NCBI GenBank assembly: GCA_022885665.1
Contig: JAGQDJ010000045.1
Span: forward strand, 434,001 to 498,000
Direction of reading: 5' to 3'
Length of the DNA: 64,000 nucleotides
From: Triops longicaudatus
Lineage: Eukaryota > Arthropoda > Branchiopoda > Notostraca > Triopsidae
The position numbers and the translations under genes were made by a program. Every line of letters starts with the position of its first letter. Within the stretch, counting starts at the first letter, position 1. Under the pieces are notes generated by a model that saw nothing but the letters and a program-made list of their open reading frames with translations, made no database searches and was not told the DNA's origin. Below, piece by piece: positions 22,820 to 35,586 of the stretch.

Positions 22820-23240
22820 TTCTGTCGTAGAAAAAAATAGCCCAACTGGTTTACTTCCAACGGCCTAGAGTTAGAACTCAGACGTCACTGCTGACGTGAG
22901 TTTCTCAGCAAGTTAATGCCTTCCTGTTTGCGGTTAGTGTCATTGAAGCTTAAATAACTTATTTATATTACTTACATTCTCAAAAATAAAAAAGTCACAG
23001 AGTCACGAACGAATTCTTTACACGACTACTTCTTGTAGAGTGTATTAAAAAGCACAAATCAAAATTTTCAGGGACAGGATACAACGGCCATGGCTTTAAC
23101 GTGGACATGTTACCTCTTAGGGCGAAACCCGGAAGTACAGGTAAGCCTTTAGTTGTTTGACTCTTTTCTTGCCTTGATGAACAGACGTTAGTGCGTAATA
23201 CGAGAAGGTAAAGCATTAAAGTGAAGTAATTACTCCGAGG
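22820..23240 (+). pseudogene. Dead copy of P450 copy 1 exons 8-9
   Basis: The segment resembles exon 8 of P450 copy 1, its donor, intron edges, exon 9 and the start of the next intron. The exon-9 copy (23072-23140) reads GQDTTAMALTWTCYLLGRNP and keeps AG and GTAAGC borders; by hand count 62 of 69 bases match. The exon-8 copy (about 22831-22933) has stops and a one-base shift. No other P450 exons are found nearby. Similarity of the non-coding edges shows this is a DNA-level duplication, not a retrocopy. Confidence 0.85.
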
Positions 23241-23435
23241 TCTTTCTTGATTGCTTTTATAAGTTACTTCTTTGACGTGTACTACAGTTTTCAGGAGAAG
23301 TAATGGTTTCCAGCTCGTGTTACTTCACAGATTTTTGAAGCAATGGAGAAAAATGCATGACCAGTTTTAAATGTTTAGTCGCAATACGTTGAATGTTGCT
23401 TGCAATAAAGTAGCCTTTAGTGATAACCTTTTACC

Positions 23436-23609
23436 CAGAGGCGTCGTGCCATATGGGGCCGGGGGGCCCGGCCCCCCCAAAAAAAAAATTTTTGCCATCC
23501 TGAAAAAAAAAGGTATAATTTAAACTCATTTATAACTCATTAACTCCTTTATTAAGCGAAATGCAAAATCGCCCCCCCCCCCAAATTTTTGAAGTGCACG
23601 ACGCCACTG
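23436..23609. mobile_element. hAT-like miniature element
   Basis: Terminal inverted repeats CAGAGGCGTCGTGC and GCACGACGCCACTG (13 of 14 match) bound 174 bases with internal G, C and A homopolymer runs. The flanks TTTTACC and GTTACC suggest an imperfect 8-base target duplication (cttttacc / atgttacc, 6 of 8). The CAG start and 8-base duplication are typical of hAT elements. No transposase is present. Confidence 0.65.
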
Positions 23610-23710
23610 ATGTTACCTATCAAGTTTGTGTAAAAAAAGCTTGGGAAGTTGTCATTTTGGCCCACCGATACGGTCTTTCAAAGATTTGTGACAGCGTTCA
23701 ATTTTAAATA

Positions 23711-24276
23711 CAGTGGAACCCACTTAATTACACCTCGGGTAATGAAAAAACCCGCTTAATTACAAGGAAATCTCAACTCCCGTTTCGCTCCCATTTAAGG
23801 TAATGGAGACTAACCTTGGATTATCCTAACTCGGTTAAATCAAGTTATTTTCATTCCCCATTAGAAATCTTTCAATGTTATTTTTATCCGGTAAATAACA
23901 ATCAACTAGGGACATGAGTAACAAATATGCCGAAAATACGAGGCCAAAAAAATTTCAAAGATTGAAAAAATATAAGGAAAACATATTGGGCAATTAACGA
24001 GAGCCAATGGACAAAGCAAAGCTTACAGGCAAATGGGTGCTAAGCAGCGTTCAATCACTATTTTGCGAAGAAGTAGAAAAAAGTTTTCTTTTCTTTTTTT
24101 TTCTTTTAAAGGTACTGTATATATGATATTCAATTACAATCATATAAGGACATAACTTTTTTTAACTCAACTGGTATTTCCATGTGATACAATAGTCACC
24201 TCAGAAAAACCGGAGACCCGCTTTAAGACAAGTCGACTGGTCGGTCCCAGGGCCTTGTTATTAAGCGGGTTCCACT
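23711..24276. mobile_element. pogo/Tigger-like non-autonomous DNA transposon
   Basis: Ends CAGTGGAACCCACTTAATTA and TTAAGCGGGTTCCACTG are inverted repeats flanked by TA on both sides, as expected for the Tc1/mariner-pogo superfamily. The interior (about 23930-24080) carries a decayed frame with RANGQSKAYRQMGAKQRSI, which resembles a helix-turn-helix transposase start. At 566 bases it is a deletion derivative. Confidence 0.7.
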
Positions 24277-26175
24277 GTATAACGCTGGAACATAATATAG
24301 GCCTACACTAAATTGCATCCTTAAATAAATGTATCGCAGAGCTTCGTGAACAAAGCATTGAATACTTGGTGCAATACTACATGGATGGTAACACAAGCAA
24401 GGCACAGTATAAGCCATTTTCTCTCGAGTGTTTACTATAGACAGGCTGAAATGACATGATTGGCACCGTTTTATAGCTTTTTATTTCTTAAAGAAAAATT
24501 AAATTCACTACATTTAAAATGCACTGTTGATATATTCTAAAAGATATGCCTGGAAAGATTCTGCGAAATTTTTTGAAATACTGTTTCTGTGCTAGAATTC
24601 CGACAATCTTTGTCCCTAATTGCGTCAGCCTTTTTGGTGGATAGAGCAGATATTTGCATTAAATTCCTTCCTTTCAAACATGGTGGAAACTCTCCCAAAA
24701 TATTTTCGCCGTCGCAAATAGGATTATTAACTGGCTATATTACCTCGAATTGTACAAACTTCAATAAGATTGTCATATATTTGTATTCCTAAATCAAACG
24801 AAATTGTTTGAAGTTAGATGTTCGGCACTTCGAACACAATTTTTTGTGACAGTAAAGCTTTTGTCAGCTTTTAAGAAATCGTAGCGAAAAGCAGCCAATA
24901 CGCCTCATCAATAACCGGGAGGTTGTCTGCAAAAGCCTTAGTCAATCTGGTATATGCGAAAATTGGAGTTACTTTTCAATGCCTTTATAGGTAAAATATT
25001 TTGATACCCTTCTGCGAACACAAAAAATTCACTACATTGGAGACAAAGATTAATTATATTTTTCGCAAGCTATTGTGTCGCACTCGTTCCATGTGGTTGC
25101 TCATAGGGCTGCACCAGACGGTCAAGGATAAGCCTGTTAAGCGTGTTTATTCATCCACATCATCTTTGCGTACTCCGAATGACGTAAATTTGCAAAGCCG
25201 AAAATCTTGTCGGCTTGGTTTCTTACGCTATTTCGAAATTCCCTTCTCTTTACTAAAAACTGATGTTGACCTGCAAACTTGTTAATGACCATTTTTTGAG
25301 GGATTTAAAAAGCCATTGCCCTCACGTTCTCATTATGTTCAGCCATGATTGGGCTAGTATTGTTCCACTTTCCGCGCTAATTAAGTTCCATACACTAAAA
25401 TGTTCCATAACCAAATCTTTCCCTTTCTTTGTTAACGTTATGTGACAATTTTCTCACATTATCATAATCTTAGTTTTATGTAAAAACATTTCAAACAAAA
25501 GCATTTGTTTTCCTGCCAGACTTGCTTGTGACATACGGAAGAACAGGTTTACACCCTCGAGAACAGACAACACGTATTAAACAAGTTTTCATCGGAAAAT
25601 TTCAACCTTACGGAAGCCCATGGTTTTTCCATTTCTACAGACATGCGAAAAACAGGCACGCGTTGGTACGTACGTTAAAAAAAAAAAAAAAAATAATAAA
25701 AAAAAATACGGAGTCCAAACGCGGAAGAGCTTCCAGGTTTCTTCCATTATATAAGCTTTATATAAGACTCGTGCATGGGAAAAGCCCAAAAGTTTGTTTC
25801 TTACTCCAGGCTACAGGCAGGCTACCTCTTAAATCATCTGCAGGACACGTGTTTACAAAGCGATTGTCATGTTGATTTCCGAGTGTGTGCTCAATTCATA
25901 TGACACACAACACAATCTTTTACGGTTGTTGTACCGAGTACAAGAGTTTTTGACTAGGTAAGTCATAAATGCCTGAGTTGCGTTGCGGATACCGTAACAA
26001 ACACTGGAGCGTAACGCAAACACGAACGTAAAGCGCGGACTAATTTCGACGCCTTCAAGGTTATCTGCCAAAACGAAGGCAGGCAAGAAGACAGAATGAC
26101 AAAACTATTTGGTAAATGAATAGTGACTCATTCTAATGAATAGAGGTGGCAATGAGTATCGTGCTGAACTTTGTA

Positions 26176-26241
26176 CTAGGGTTGCCAACGGCTTGGCCCA
26201 GCTCATTACATTTCTGGAGCCGAGCAACTTGCCAGCCCTAG
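26176..26241. repeat. Tiny element with CTAGGGTTGCCAA-type inverted ends
   Basis: CTAGGGTTGCCAAC at the left and TTGCCAGCCCTAG at the right are imperfect inverted repeats about 66 bases apart end to end. It may be a minimal miniature element, but it is too short to classify. Confidence 0.3.
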
Positions 26242-26992
26242 TCTGCACAGTTTTCTCTAATCTTCCTATATTTTTTTTTTACTATAGTGAGATTTTTTTT
26301 TAAAAAAAACGTCGGGATAATTAATCCTTAGTGTTGCTAATTTCTAAGAACAGCCGTTTCCACGTAAAACGTAAGATCTTTTTTAAAGCAAATAAACACA
26401 AAATATACTATGCTACAAATGAGTTGTTAAAATAATACTATATAGGAAAGATTATTTGGGGAAAAACGTTTCAAATGGGTAACAGGTACGATTTGGCTAC
26501 TTCATAAGTGTAACAACAGCCGTAATATTAAAGCCCTCTTATCCAGCGTCATCGAGCCCGGACCCCGAGATGGATGAGCGAAAAGTTGGTTTAAGGAGAA
26601 AATCGTAAAAACTTCTAAAGTAACCAAAAACTATGTATCAATAAATGTGTCGTATTGATAAATACTCATTAAACACATTTAATTTCAAAAACAGTTCTAG
26701 ATGAATTATTGCCAATTATTATTTTGGTATTTCTAGAACAGTAACTGTCATACTGACTGCAAGCATTGAACACTGTAATTACCTAGAATACGGAACAAAA
26801 ACTCTACTTCTGTAAAAGTAATAACCCCAAACATGAATAACCGAACGTTGCCGAATATCGTATATTCTGTTACACTAACCCACCCCCTTTCTACATTCAA
26901 TGAGGTACATCGTGTGACATATTTTGGAAGTTTTTCCAATAGTGAAAGGAATTTCAAAGCACTGCTCAAAGCAGTTCGACTTGACACAAACA

Positions 26993-27115
26993 CCCCCGTA
27001 CCTCGGAGGGGGGGATTTAACCCCCTCCCCCCCAGAAAAATGTTACATTTATGATGGTAAACAAAGGCGACTACAAAGTGACCCCCTCCCCCAAGCAAAA
27101 TCCTGGGTATGGCCT
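26993..27115. mobile_element. Short inverted-repeat element, CCGTAGCCAGG family
   Basis: Left CCCCCGTACCTCGGAGGGGG, core ATTTATGATGGTAAACAAAGGCGA, and right CCCAAGCAAAATCCTGGG followed by TATGGCC. These match the ends and core of the other copies. Confidence 0.55.
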
Positions 27116-27550
27116 TGGACACAAGGTTAGTTCGTGTAACTTTAATTCGTTACTGAACACAGTAGCCGTTCAACTAAGACTTCTCTTTCTTTATTAATTT
27201 AGATTTGTGCACTTAATCTGAGAGAAAACTATTTTTTAAAATAATTATGCATGCTAAAATTAAGCATTTGCCAAGTAATGTGGTCCAAGAGTAAATTGTC
27301 TTAAGCTGCGTTGCCAAGGTTCTTGTTTCCCGAGTAGCCACACTTACTAAAAATACACCTATATTATACTTTTCGATTTCGGGTTTTAGTCGTATTTTCT
27401 GAGACATAAGTTTTGAGGACGCTTAGATAAGAAAGGAAAGTTCCTTAGAAAAAAAGTAAAAACGTACACTAAACGTCCGTAAGATGTAAAGAAATGATAC
27501 AAAAAAGTCTGCTATACATGCCTATAGCCCGTTAAACCCGGTTAAATATG

Positions 27551-27578
27551 ACAACATATAATTTTTATTATATGTTGT
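27551..27578. repeat. Perfect 12-bp AT-rich inverted repeat, 4-base loop
   Basis: ACAACATATAAT (27551-27562) is exactly mirrored by ATTATATGTTGT (27567-27578) around TTTT. It has no gene context. Confidence 0.7.
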
Positions 27579-30500
27579 TAATACATATTTAGAAGGAATG
27601 AAATGAAACGAAACGTAAAAAATTTTAAATATGTAAAAAATTATGGTCAGCCTACAATAAAAAAATACGCATGCAGAGATGACATTAGAACGTTTAATAA
27701 ACGTATAATAAGCGTAAGACACAGACGAATTAACTCTATATTTAGACGAATATAGTGCGTATCATACGTTTTTACCACGCATTTTTTCCTGGATTAATTA
27801 AACTTTGTGTTTCTTATGCTAATGCCCGCAAAACCTACGTGCTAGAATATTCGTGTGAAACCGAACATCCTAACGTCAAATATACGTATATACATAGTAA
27901 GTGTGCAACTTGGGTTGTAATCCTTGACCACAATGTGTGGAGCAATGTCTTAAGTTATAAAGGAAAAAAGGAATAAAGAAAAAGGAAGAAGCTATAAAGG
28001 AATTTTCAAAACGTTAAAGCCAGGCACTGATTAGGATCACAAAAATCTTCATCTATCAGGCACCCAGCTCTAACGACGCAGCAACGGATCTGTATGTACA
28101 TCACTGCGTTTAATTTTCCCCCTGTTTATTTATTTTTTGATTACCTATCATGGCATCTAGCTCTCGTTACGCTGGAAGTTAAGAAGATAGTTTTGGCAAC
28201 ATGCGCTAAAACTTCGCAAAGGAGGAAGTCACTACAGAAGTAATCCCTGACGAGTCACGTGTGCTTAAGGTTCCCTGAATGACGCAAAACTTTTTGTCCA
28301 GAAGGATCTGAAATCAGGGACATAATCTCGGGCCCACGAACAGAAAACGTTTTGAAAACTCCTATTCGGCGCCACCCAAAAGCCAAGGTTATATAATTAA
28401 CTCCTGTTTCTACCCATACAATGAACTCTCGCATTATAGATCCGTTATATTTATTATCTTTTAAAATATGCCTACAGGTTTAATAAGCCAACCATAAGCA
28501 AGAGTTCTCTGAGTGTGTGAGCTTACGCTTAAGTAGTAAGTACGATAAAGAAAGAACGTACAATGAAAAGGAGACAAAATTCGTTACTGCGTGGATAATA
28601 AATTCGATAAAATATCAGAATTTTCTTGTATTCCGAAAAAAGAGCAAGGAAAAAACTACTTAGAAAGGAGAACTTTTTTGCAAGATGAAACCGTTTTCTA
28701 TACCTTTAACGTAGATAGGCGCGTCCAAAACGTGTCGGATTCCAAAGTTGCACCATTTTCATTTGGTAAACTCGATATCTTGTTTTTCTTGTATGTTAAT
28801 TTCAAACGTAAAAATTAGTTCAGCATATCGCGCATTTCGAAATTCGGCCAGGGAATGCAAACCCAGAACTCTTAACGCTGAATTCCCTTGCAATATGCCT
28901 ACTTTAGGCTAAGGTATGCAAATGCTCCCCATTGGACATCCCAAGCTCCGCTATAAACTTACGTCTGTTTTTTTGTGTGCTCCGTAGTAAAAGAAAAAAC
29001 AAAAGATTATATTTTACGGAGAAAAACAAAACACAAGCAACTGACGAGACAATGTCTTTTCAACACTAAACCGTTCTTCTTTCTTCTCACTTTTCTACGC
29101 TAAATTATAAACGTTTAAGTCAGCGAAACCTTGCGCCAGATTCTTGGACCACTAAAGTGTAAATTGAGCTTCCCGCAATAGACAGTGAACGACAAAAAAC
29201 GCGGTTACTTTTCTTTACTATAACTTTCCGTTTCAGGATCAAGCATCCCAAAACTAATTTACCATGACCGCGGGGGCAAACGTGAGAAGTCCCCAGGTTC
29301 TGACGTCAAAGCTTCCCAGTCATTTTGGTCAAAAATAACAGTGTGCAGCAGGTAGACCATGAAACGGCAGAACAAAATAGAAAAAAAAGGAAAAAAGAAA
29401 AACATACACAAAGCAGTGCTACTCAACCATTGCAACTTCAAGGTTGAAATATTTTACTATCCGAGCAGCAATCTATAAACTCATGATCTCATTCCAAACA
29501 ATATTCGGGAAGTTTTGCACAGTTTAATATACAATTGAATTTTTTTCCTCTATAACCCTGCCGACTGGAATCCCACGATCAGGGTTTTCGTTAAATGCTT
29601 GAAGATTCGTTTTAAGGCGTAGGATGTTTCTATAACCTCTCACGTTACACTTTTAGAAAATGGCAATTGCACAATGTAAAAGTTCTAAAACAAAACACCT
29701 AGTATTTTTAGGGAGTTATGACTATTTCGAACGTAAGGATAAATTTTATTAACATGTGATTTCCTTTAGAAACATTTCTGTTATAAAAATAACGCAAACT
29801 CGTACCTGGTCTGACAGTCCTGCCCTAATTGTTCACGTGCAACGAAAAATACATGCGTCTTACGGAAAGAGACTTAGTCGGGTTAAAAGTACAGACTATT
29901 ATTATTGAACTCAAGCCCTGGCAATTACAAGCACAATTACACAGGTTAACAACAGCTTGCTATATATTTTAGACATTTATAAAATGATATCTCCATGAAT
30001 ATTATTTCGCACTTAAAAAAGCCACGTTCTAATCGAAATCGTACTTGGGCTACAGAAATCCATAACAAACACGAACCATTTGGAGAGTCTAGCGGACCCC
30101 GTTTGTTAGAGTAAACAGTGATGTGACCAGGTTTTATAGGCAAGCATGTGTGTATATCCTGATAGATAAGATACATAGCGTTTATCAAAATTGAATGTTA
30201 AGAATATATGGAGATGCAGAGACATAGATTCTGTTGTAAGTCAGAACTACCTATAAGAGACAACGCAACGGTCTAGCTTAACTTTCTTATAGCGAATTAC
30301 ATGTGACAATTTTAGGACATTGTACAGTAAATATGAGCTATTTTAGCAAAATCTTCTGACAGTAATATGGTAAAATTCATTTTATCATTTGAAGGTGCTT
30401 TTATGAAGAGTGTGCATCAATTTTTTCCTCTGCCTAGCCTTACTTCCTCTGGGCGAATTACATTGCAATATTTTCAGACGATTTCTTTAAAACCACTCAT

Positions 30501-32336
30501 CCGATTGTCAAGTCTCTTGTATGTACTGTAATTCGTTTCAGTAAATTGCACCTAATTTGTCGAAGCCAATTTTTACCATGTCATAAGTAACAAAGCTTAA
30601 AATATTAACAAAGCTCAAAATAAAAAGCAAACGCAAAAAAAAAACACTTAAACACAATAAAAAGACTAACACTACCTACACTATTGTCGAAAGCTTTTGG
30701 TGCACTAGTTCATATTAACGTCAGTATTATCTGAAAATTTAACATGCAATTTGCCATAGGGGTTCAACTTACACAGGGGCTAGTGCGAGAAAACAATGTA
30801 AGTTCATGAAACAGCATTGGAATTCGTCGTACCATAAGTCGAATTGTGTCAGTGTTTCTGCCCTAATTGCAAGAAAACGAAAGAAATCATGTGAATTATA
30901 TTTCATACGTTATGTCAGGGTTTTACACTAGGTAAAATTTTTGGAACGAGTGGCCAAGGCTGGTCCCTACCAAATAACATGTCCCAATTGGCAATTTTCA
31001 GGCACGTACTCTAAGTAGCTGTAGTGTGTCATTTTATGCACACGATTATGTTCTTTAAAACAAAACACGTACGCATATTTACACTTATTCAATAATTCCA
31101 AGAGCTGATCGGTGAAACATGTAACAATGCTGTAAAGTTGCCTATGCACCACACTAAGATGACCTGTAAATTGTTGAATACTATGCGTCTTAAAAAGGTA
31201 AAGCATTCTCAGTAGTTCTTTTATGACGAAGTCATGAGAAGACTTTTCTGGCTTATGATATTAGATATTAAAAAACAAGCGAAAAGAATTCCATACTAAA
31301 TGTTTTCTTCTTAATCACTTCATGTAACCTTTAAGTTCTGTAATTCAAGTTACATTAGTTTTGAGTCAGTTCTTCTGAAAGTCACATGCTAAGCTTGTCT
31401 AAGTAAAAAATTCAAGTCAAGTATTGAAACCGTGATTCACAATTGCAACATGAATTGTCAACATAAATGTTTTATACAAACATTAATAATTTGCGACGTA
31501 AAAGTCCCATAGCAAACGTGTAGCCTATACCATTTTTTACGCACTGTAGATAAATAAACGGTAGTCTGTCTTAAAAGCTGTACCAAGCTATGTCCTCTGT
31601 TCAAGAAGGTTATATAAGATTACCCGAAAAACGAAATAATAGTAAGATATCCACTGCAACAGTTTTTCACCGACAGTTGTATCTTAACTATCGTAACAGT
31701 AACGCAAGATGTCATAAACGAAGATTTATTCTATTGCCTGTCATTCGTCAGCAACATTGTTGTAGTTAGGTCCGCGTTACAATTTGCCACTTACGTAACA
31801 ATGAAAGCATACACAGCGAAACCACGTGCCTCTGTAAACTTTTCTTGTTACCTTGTGCAAGTTTGTAATTGTAAAAGTTGCGAGCAATGCTTATTCATTT
31901 TTAATACGTTTATGTGCCCTATGCTTAATCAATTCCTTTTCTTGTTCAGTTTCCGTTAGAAGTACTGTACCTTGAATTTGATAGTCAACTTGTTGGCACC
32001 AGCCTTTTCACATAGGATAGGAAGGACAAAGCATTCATTACCCACCCAGTTCATTTTTTTTTAGTTACACTGGGCAAGGTAGGAATTCCGCAGAAAAGCT
32101 GATAATTTTCTTGGCTAATGCTAGTGGGAGGAGTTGCGGGTGATTTTTTTGGGGGGGTTTTATTGCTTAACAGAATTTGTGACGTTGGTTAGTGAATAGG
32201 TGTACTGGCGCTACTACAGGAACAGGACAACCGAGCAGGGACCAAGGTCCCGTCATGGAATAGGTACATGGGTGTAAGGGAGGAGGATGGAGGAGGAGAA
32301 GTACCCGAGAGGAGGGTACAATTCCGAAGTGCCGAG

Positions 32337-32371
32337 TATAAATACGAGGCTGCAAATGTTGAAGAATCAGT
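32337..32371 (+). promoter_or_regulatory. Core promoter of P450 copy 2
   Basis: TATAAATA at 32337-32344 is followed by TCAGT at 32367-32371, a spacing of about 32 bases to the initiator A. Transcription from about 32369 gives a 240-base leader before ATG 32609. Confidence 0.65.
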
Positions 32372-32608
32372 GTGCAGTTACAGTTTACCCAGCAGAAGCA
32401 TTTCTGTGGTGGTAAAGGTCCCCGGTTCTGCATTCCCTGTGCAATTTCCCAGTTTACCATTTTCAGCAATTTTCTAAACTTACACTTCGGAGAATTCGCT
32501 CTAAGCAGCCAGTCTCACCAAGTTTGAAGTTTCTTTTTGCCCAGATTGCACAGGTTTCCAGGCCAATTCCTAAGCGTTTGAAGACAAGGTCCTAGCAAAG
32601 AGTTAACC

Positions 32609-35586
32609 ATGTTTCTCTGGCTAGTGCAAATCTTGTACTTGACGCCGGTCATTAAGCAGCTGTTAGGCGTCTTGGCCATCAGTTACTTAGTGTACCGATT
32701 CTGGCAGTGGAAAAAGAATGCAGAATACATTAACAAACTACCCGGACCCCCAACAACCCTTCTTGCCGGTAACTGTATGGATTTGGACGTCTCAAGTGAC
32801 GGTAAACACGCTCTTATTCTTTCTAAATGAATTAGTTCCTTCACACAATTTCAATAGCCATAACCTTAAGTTCTTGACAAAACTGACGTCAAATATATTT
32901 TTCACAGAGGTTACCAAATTACTGTCGCACGTTTATCCCGAGCGTTACGGTCGCTTATATAGACTCTGGCTAGGTATGCAAATGAAAAAAATCTAAACGA
33001 ACAAATTTGTAAAAATTATTTTAATTGTACGCAATCACTACGGCTTCATTAGGTATGACTATGCCAACGGTGGTGGCTTGTAAAGCGTCAGTTGTGGAGG
33101 TAAGTTCTTTTTTTTAAGTCTTTTCACGGAACAATGAACAACGTGTTTTAACCTTGAACTTCTTTTACGAGCGGTTGATTCTCACGTTTTATTTTGTTTT
33201 GATTCTCTTTTTGTGTCCACGTTCATTTTCAATTGCTTCGGGGAACCTGTCGTCCTGGGGCCAATTTTTGTAGCCAATCCTGACTAGCAGCAAGTCCTTG
33301 AACAAGAGCTCGGATTATAACGACTTGCATGACTGGCTTGGTAATACAACGTCACTTATTTTTCCCATTTCGTTCTCGTTTCTTATATTATCTGTAATGT
33401 TTATGTACTAGGTTACGGACTTTTGACGAGCACAGGTAACTTGAGATTTGAATTATTGGAGGACTTCGGTATTTAATGCCCTGAGGGCATCACATGCTTA
33501 GGTTCTAGATGGCACAATCGTCGCAAACTTCTTACGCCTACGTTCCACATGCAAGTTCTCGAAGGTTTCTTGCGCGCCTTCCATACTCAAGGAAAAGTCT
33601 TAATTAACGAATTGCAAACCGCTCTGGATCAGATGCCCAAAGGCTTTGACATCTTCCCTTACGCCACTCGTTACACTTTAGATGTTATCTGCGGTTTGTA
33701 TTCCTTTCTAATCATATTATAACTAAACTCACAAATTGCTATTACACCTTTCCTATGATTAACTCACTACAGAAACGGCCATGGGACGCGTCCTCGGTGC
33801 TCAGGTAAAACAATTGTTAAGAGTTATCCAAAGGTGCGCCTGGCTGATTTGCCAAGTTGTCATGGGAGTACTTAATACTGCGGATGACGGGAGTTAAAAG
33901 TTCTGTTATTGATTCCAAAGTGTTACATGAGTGCAAATTTGCCCATGGACAAGTTACAGTTTTTGTTGTCGTTATCCTGGTATCCTCTACATAACGCTAC
34001 GCGTGAAAATTTTGAGCGTCTTTACATTTCGCGCCATCCTCAGTATAACAGTCTACTTGAGAAAGTGGCTAAATGACACCAGACGCCAATTTCTATTCTT
34101 TTTTATTTATTTACTTTTTTACTGATAATTAATGTCTATTATAAAATACATATTCAAGTAGATTTATTAAATTTACGCACAAGCAATAACAAATAAAGTC
34201 AAACTTGGTGCAAACTTAGTAAAAGAACATAACTACGACAGTGAAAGCTTAGATTCCAAAACTTTACTGTCATGCAACGTTCTTCCTATAGGTGAACAAG
34301 GAATCCGAATACGTCCGCGCCGTCGCTAAGTAAGTTTGTATAATCTCGCGCAGAACTGTTGTATCTAATGGTGTGCAAAAATTAACAGTATTAGCAAGAT
34401 CATCATGGGCCGCGCTCATCGTCCCTGGCTTCGTAATAAGTACTTGTTCCGCCTCTTCAAAGAAGGACGTGAACACGACCAGTATTTGAAAGTGTTGCAC
34501 GGTTTCACTCGTGATGTATGTAATTATATTAGTTTTGTGTCTAGCGATCCGTTAAAATTTTTAAATAGGTCATTACCGAGAAAAAAGCTGAATGGGAAGC
34601 AAACAAAGAAGCTCGCATGGATGGTCGTAAAACTAGCAGTACGTTAAAAAAAAAAGAAAAACTTAAAAGGACATGCGTTTATACTCTACTCCGTGTCTCA
34701 CCTATTACTGTTTCAAACTTAGAATCTTACCGTGCGGCTTTGATGGACTTGTTGTTTATGGCAAACGCCGACGGCGCCAACTTGAGTGATGAGGACATTC
34801 GCGAGGAAGTTGACACTTTCATGTTCGCAGTAAGTGACGTTCTTTTGTATATTGTCAATGTTGCATTTATGTATGTTCTATTTTCCTAATATAATATGTT
34901 TCGTTGCATTTATTAACAGGGTCACGACACCACTGGAGTCGGTATTGCTTGGTGCCTATATTTGCTGGGCCGTCATCCAGAAATCCAACAAATGGTCTTC
35001 GACGAAGTTTCAGAAGTGATTGGATTCAAAGACGACAACAAGGAAATCACAATGGATGATTTGAACAAAATGCGCTACTTGGAATGCGTCATCAAAGAAA
35101 CGCAACGTATTTATCCCAGCGTACCTCTCATTGGCCGCGAACTTACTGAAGATGTCGAACTCGGTGAGTTAGGCGGTTCATTTTTATAATTCTGTCATGC
35201 TGTGAGTACAATCTTTTGACTAATTTTGACTTTCTAAAACAGATGGACACAAAGTTCCCGCTGGAAACATGGTGTTTGTCCTCATTGACGCCCTTCATTA
35301 CGATCCGGAAGTGTTCACCGACCCGGAAGTCTTCGATCCCGATCGCTTCCTGCCCGACAACTCGCGTCATCGCAGTCCATTCGCTTACGTTCCTTTCAGC
35401 GCTGGTCCTCGTAATTGTATTGGTCAAAAGTTCGCCTTGATGCAAATGAAATATGCCGTCGCTTTGATTACCCGCCACTTTGAATTCCGATCTTTGCACA
35501 AACCGGAAGAAATGCGCCCTGCTGCAGAACTCATTTTACGACCCACCATCGGAGTTCATGTTGAACTAACACCACGAAAAGCTTAG
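32609..35586 (+). CDS. Cytochrome P450, CYP4-clan, copy 2
   Basis: Thirteen exons: 32609-32801, 32908-32973, 33053-33099, 33274-33340, 33412-33435 (only 24 bases), 33502-33693, 33773-33804, 34292-34329, 34395-34515, 34569-34638, 34723-34829, 34920-35163 and 35243-35586. All are in phase and give 514 residues, the usual CYP4 length. Motifs in order: membrane anchor, PGPP hinge, WLGYGLLTSTG, SRWHNRRKLLTPTFHMQ, the CYP4 signature EEVDTFMFAGHDTT, K-helix ETQR, DPDRF, and heme loop FSAGPRNCIG. The I-helix has Ala instead of the Glu that links heme in many CYP4s. Unlike copies 1 and 3, no intron splits the heme loop. The codons here are richer in G/C than the flanks. It is expected to be an ER monooxygenase of unknown substrate. 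Confidence 0.96.

Larger units (their letters stand above)
24277..32336. other. Eight-kilobase gene-poor stretch
   Basis: I checked the open frames and found none with a recognisable domain or plausible exon borders. It holds a CCGTAGCCAGG-family copy (26993-27115), a tiny inverted-repeat element (26176-26241), an AT-rich hairpin (27551-27578) and an A-rich tract at about 25676-25706. The remainder is unannotated AT-rich DNA. Confidence 0.45.

Noticed and set aside
25676..25706. A-rich tract as a retrotransposon tail
   Set aside because: No coding remnant or target duplication was seen next to it.
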